Below, in pieces: positions 61,665 to 64,000 of a stretch of DNA of 64,000 nt. The notes below the pieces were generated by a model. The model was not told where the DNA came from. It was given only the letters and a program-made list of their open reading frames with translations, and searched no databases. The stretch spans positions 434,001-498,000 of the forward strand of contig NZ_CANMRQ010000002.1 in assembly GCF_947500325.1 (NCBI RefSeq). Direction: 5' to 3'. The DNA comes from an uncultured Lacinutrix sp. (GTDB taxonomy: Bacteria > Bacteroidota > Bacteroidia > Flavobacteriales > Flavobacteriaceae). Both the position numbers and the translations under genes were made by a program. Every line of letters starts with the position of its first letter. Position 1 is the first letter of the stretch.

Positions 61665-62999
61665 ATGAAAACTAACATTACATTATTAATAGCTTTTTTG
61701 TTTTTAGGAACAAGTATAGGCTTTGCACAAGATACCGAAGAATGTAGAACAAACTTATCTATAATGAGTGAGTATGTTAAAGCAAAAAACTTTGATGCCG
61801 CTTATGCTCCTTATAAAAGTTTAGTAGCGACTTGTCCTAAGTATAATTCAGGATTATATAAATATGGAGAAGATATGTTTAAGCATTTTATTAAAAATGC
61901 TACTGGTGACAAAAAAGTGGGGTATATAAACGAACTTATAGCTATGTGGGATACAAGAGCTTTAAATTTTGCAAGTAAAACTCCTAAAGGTAAATATGAT
62001 GCTAAAAAAGCAGAGTTAAGATATGATAATAGAGAGTTATTAGGTTTAAATGATACTATGATTTATAATGAATTTGATGCAATCTTTAAATCAGATTTAA
62101 AAAACTTTAAAAGCCCTAAAGGTTTATATGTTTACTTCAAATATATGGTTAAGTTGTTTGATGCTAAGCAAAAAACGGCGCAAGAGTTATTTGATAAGTA
62201 TGATGATGTTGTAGGTAAGTTAGAAACTGAGGTTGAAAAGAATTCTGCTGAATTAAATAAATTAACAGCTAAAGAAGCTTCTGGAGCAACATTAACAAAA
62301 AAGGAGAAAAGATATAAGAAGTTTTATACACAAACATTAAGTGCTTTAGATAAGATTTCTGGTAGTGTAGATAGTGAAATTGGAGGAAGGGCAAATTGTG
62401 AAACTTTAATACCGCTATATCAAAAAGATTACGATGCTAATAAAAATAATGCACAGTGGTTACAACGTGCAATGAACAAATTACATGCAAAAGGATGTAA
62501 AGATGATCCAATGTTTGTAAAAGTTGTAAAGCAAAAGAATACAATAGAGCCAGATGCAGATACAGCATACTATTTATATTTAATTACTGGAGAGCAAAAG
62601 TATTTTGATCAATCATTATCATTACAAACAGATCCTTTTAAGAAAGCAAAATTGTATAAGAAAATTGCTGGAGGCTTTAAGTCTAAAGGAAAATATGGGA
62701 AAGCAAGACAGTACTATATGAAAGTTATGGAAATGAATCCTTCAGATAGAAGTCCATATTTACAGATAGCAGATATGTACGGTAAAAGTGCTAAAAATTG
62801 TGGAGGAGATAATTTTTCTCAACGTGCAGTATTTTGGTTAGCAGCACAAGCGGCAGAAAAAGGAGGAAGCTCTAAAGCTGCTAAAAGTTATAGAGGTTTA
62901 GCACCTACAAAAACTGAAATATTCAATAAGAATATGAGTGGAAAAACCATAAAAGTTGGATGCTGGATTCAAAGAAGTGTTACAGTGCCAAATGTATAA
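61665..62999 (+). CDS. Exported TPR-type repeat protein
   Basis: I start it at ATG 61665, where a signal peptide begins (MKTNITLLIAFLFLGTSIGFAQD). An in-frame ATG at 61638 would add nine residues and overlap the barrel gene. The 444-residue protein contains helical repeats, clearest as YGKARQYYMKVMEMNPSDRSPYLQIADMYGKSA near residue 350. It probably serves as a periplasmic scaffold for the adjacent outer-membrane barrel or the LPS export path. The lptC gene begins immediately after its stop codon. Confidence 0.7.
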   Translation: MKTNITLLIAFLFLGTSIGFAQDTEECRTNLSIMSEYVKAKNFDAAYAPYKSLVATCPKYNSGLYKYGEDMFKHFIKNATGDKKVGYINELIAMWDTRALNFASKTPKGKYDAKKAELRYDNRELLGLNDTMIYNEFDAIFKSDLKNFKSPKGLYVYFKYMVKLFDAKQKTAQELFDKYDDVVGKLETEVEKNSAELNKLTAKEASGATLTKKEKRYKKFYTQTLSALDKISGSVDSEIGGRANCETLIPLYQKDYDANKNNAQWLQRAMNKLHAKGCKDDPMFVKVVKQKNTIEPDADTAYYLYLITGEQKYFDQSLSLQTDPFKKAKLYKKIAGGFKSKGKYGKARQYYMKVMEMNPSDRSPYLQIADMYGKSAKNCGGDNFSQRAVFWLAAQAAEKGGSSKAAKSYRGLAPTKTEIFNKNMSGKTIKVGCWIQRSVTVPNV

Positions 63000-63560
63000 A
63001 TGAAAAATAAAAGTTTACATATTATAAAAAATGGAGTCATAGCATTAGCTGTGACTTTATTTTTTTCTTGTAAAAATAACTTTCAAGAGGTTCAAAAAAT
63101 AGGGGTTTCTGCTAACGAACCTCAAGGGATTGCAGAGAAGATAAATGCTAAAAGAACAGATTCTGGTCGTGTTGTTGCTAATTTAATTAGTAAAAAAATG
63201 TTAGACTACGGTAATAGAGACTTTGCTTATTCTGAGTTTCCTGAAGGTGTAATACTTCATATTTATGATGGTAATAATAGTAAAACGAAAACTACTATTG
63301 TTTCAGATTATGCTATTTTATATTCAGAAACAGACGTTATAGATTTACAAGGAAATGTTATTATAGCTACTTCTCAAAAAGACTCATTATTTGCAGAGCA
63401 GTTATATTTTGATCAAAATAAAGAATGGTTGTTTACAAATTCAGCCGTAACCTATAAATCAAAAGATTATATCACTCACGGTAATGGTTTTGATTCTAAT
63501 CGAGATTTTTCTAAAGCAGAAGTTCTAGAAATAAAGGGTACTTTTGCTGTTAGTGAATAA
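63000..63560 (+). CDS. lptC: LptC-like LPS export protein
   Basis: The 186-residue protein has an N-terminal hydrophobic anchor ending in FFSCKN, which may be a lipobox. A single jellyroll-like LptC domain follows, with VSDYAILYSETDVIDLQGNVIIATSQKDSLFAEQLYFDQNKEW, the beta-strand pattern of the LptC/LptA family. It would bridge LPS from the inner-membrane LptB2FG complex to LptA. It directly abuts the TPR gene. Assignment is supported by the neighbours and the typical size. Confidence 0.85.
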   Translation: MKNKSLHIIKNGVIALAVTLFFSCKNNFQEVQKIGVSANEPQGIAEKINAKRTDSGRVVANLISKKMLDYGNRDFAYSEFPEGVILHIYDGNNSKTKTTIVSDYAILYSETDVIDLQGNVIIATSQKDSLFAEQLYFDQNKEWLFTNSAVTYKSKDYITHGNGFDSNRDFSKAEVLEIKGTFAVSE

Positions 63561-63637
63561 TGTCTAAGATCTTAATATCTATTCTCACTCAAACTTTTTA
63601 TATATCTTTACTATTGTAAATTAATAATCTTATTACA

Positions 63638-63832
63638 TTGAAATATTTAAAATTCTCACAATTTATATACTTAATCGCTGGTATTTATTTTTTATACGAT
63701 GCAATAATGACCTGGAACAGTGATAGAAATCACGCTTACTTGTCTTTATTCTTATTTGCATTAGCAACATTTATGTTTTTCTTTAGAAGACGATTCCATA
63801 AAAAATATGATGAGCGTAATAATTCTAAATAG
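63638..63832 (+). CDS. Small membrane protein of unknown function
   Basis: The 64-residue protein has two membrane segments (FIYLIAGIYFLYDAIMTW and YLSLFLFALATFMFFF) and a basic C-terminus (RRRFHKKYDERNN). It starts with TTG 63638 as no ATG is in frame. A small two-helix protein occurs at this position between lptC and the CNNM-like gene in flavobacteria as far as I recall. The function is unknown. Confidence 0.6.
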   Translation: MKYLKFSQFIYLIAGIYFLYDAIMTWNSDRNHAYLSLFLFALATFMFFFRRRFHKKYDERNNSK

Positions 63833-64000
63833 ATGACTACAGCAGCAGTTATTTTAATTATTGTTGTATCATTATTATTATCTGCATTCTTTTCTGGAAT
63901 GGAGATCGCTTATGTTTCTGCCAATAAAATTCATATTGAAATTGAAAAAAAACAAGATGACTTTTTAGCGAGAATTCTTTCGAAATTAACATCTAAACCA
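63833..64000 (+). CDS. Start of a CNNM/hemolysin-C-family membrane protein
   Basis: The frame opens with ATG 63833, directly after the previous stop, and runs off the window after 56 codons. The first membrane segment is followed by SAFFSGMEIAYVSANKIHIE, a good match to the conserved start of CNNM (DUF21) domains in hemolysin-C-family and GldE-like proteins. Cation transport and CBS domains would follow in the missing part. Neighbours fit the flavobacterial lptC region. Confidence 0.8.
   Translation, partial: MTTAAVILIIVVSLLLSAFFSGMEIAYVSANKIHIEIEKKQDDFLARILSKLTSKP

Noticed and set aside
1-64000. CRISPR array or insertion sequence
   Set aside because: No regularly spaced direct repeats and no transposase or integrase reading frame were seen.

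Overview
The window is low-GC DNA from a member of the Bacteroidota, most likely a marine Flavobacteriaceae. The main pointers are a type IX secretion sorting tail (24970-25698), a POTRA/Omp85 protein, many short Bacteroidota-style lipoproteins, a TonB-receptor-type CarboxypepD_reg-like domain, TAnnTTTG-type promoter elements, and the order coaX / barrel / TPR / lptC / CNNM-like gene. Function assignments rest on motif recognition by eye; no database search was run.

Layout. 1-240 is the end of an unknown gene. 276-5014 (minus) is an envelope glycosylation operon: a MORN-repeat protein, two GT2 transferases and a polytopic GT-C-like transferase that carries an in-frame palindromic repeat. 5093-7996 (minus) pairs an FAD oxidoreductase with a membrane polyferredoxin. 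8255-12990 (plus) holds a DUF547 protein, a barrel protein, a GH113-like lipoprotein, a small lipoprotein and a short POTRA/Omp85 protein. 13143-15229 (minus) encodes two exported proteins. 15496-16475 encodes a small XRE-type regulator behind a perfect 16-bp palindrome and an orphan NarL/LuxR response regulator. 16965-28324 is mainly an arsenosugar biosynthesis region: two dedicated glycosyltransferases, an ArsM-type methyltransferase, a purine nucleoside phosphorylase, a rhodanese, the radical SAM enzyme ArsS and an AhpD-like protein. It is interrupted by DUF885, DUF547, fatty acid hydroxylase-like, Mpo1-like and PiT phosphate transporter genes. 28451-29695 is a CPA1 Na+/H+ antiporter.

The highlight is 30330-59332: a LuxR-type regulator followed by a complete extracellular contractile injection system (eCIS, Afp/PVC-like). 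In order it encodes a DUF4255 cap/terminator protein, an unknown 412-aa protein with a CBM5/12-like segment, a single sheath, two tube proteins, DUF5908, a LysM tube/baseplate adaptor, a VgrG-like spike, a PAAR tip, gp25, gpJ/Pvc11, Pvc12, and a 1145-aa protein in the fibre slot with an internal SusC-type CarboxypepD_reg-like domain. A terminator and two tandem copies of a two-hairpin element follow. After these come the tape-measure protein, two DUF4157 (eCIScore) cargo candidates and the AAA+ ATPase. The first cargo is a 1803-aa multidomain protein: a CHAP/NlpC-like Cys-His-Asn hydrolase, three ~141-aa helical repeats and a C-terminal DNA/RNA nuclease-like domain. The second ends in a DUF922-like HExxH domain.

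59333-64000 returns to housekeeping: tRNA-Phe (minus), coaX, an outer-membrane barrel, a TPR lipid/envelope gene, lptC, a small membrane protein and the start of a CNNM/hemolysin-C-family gene.
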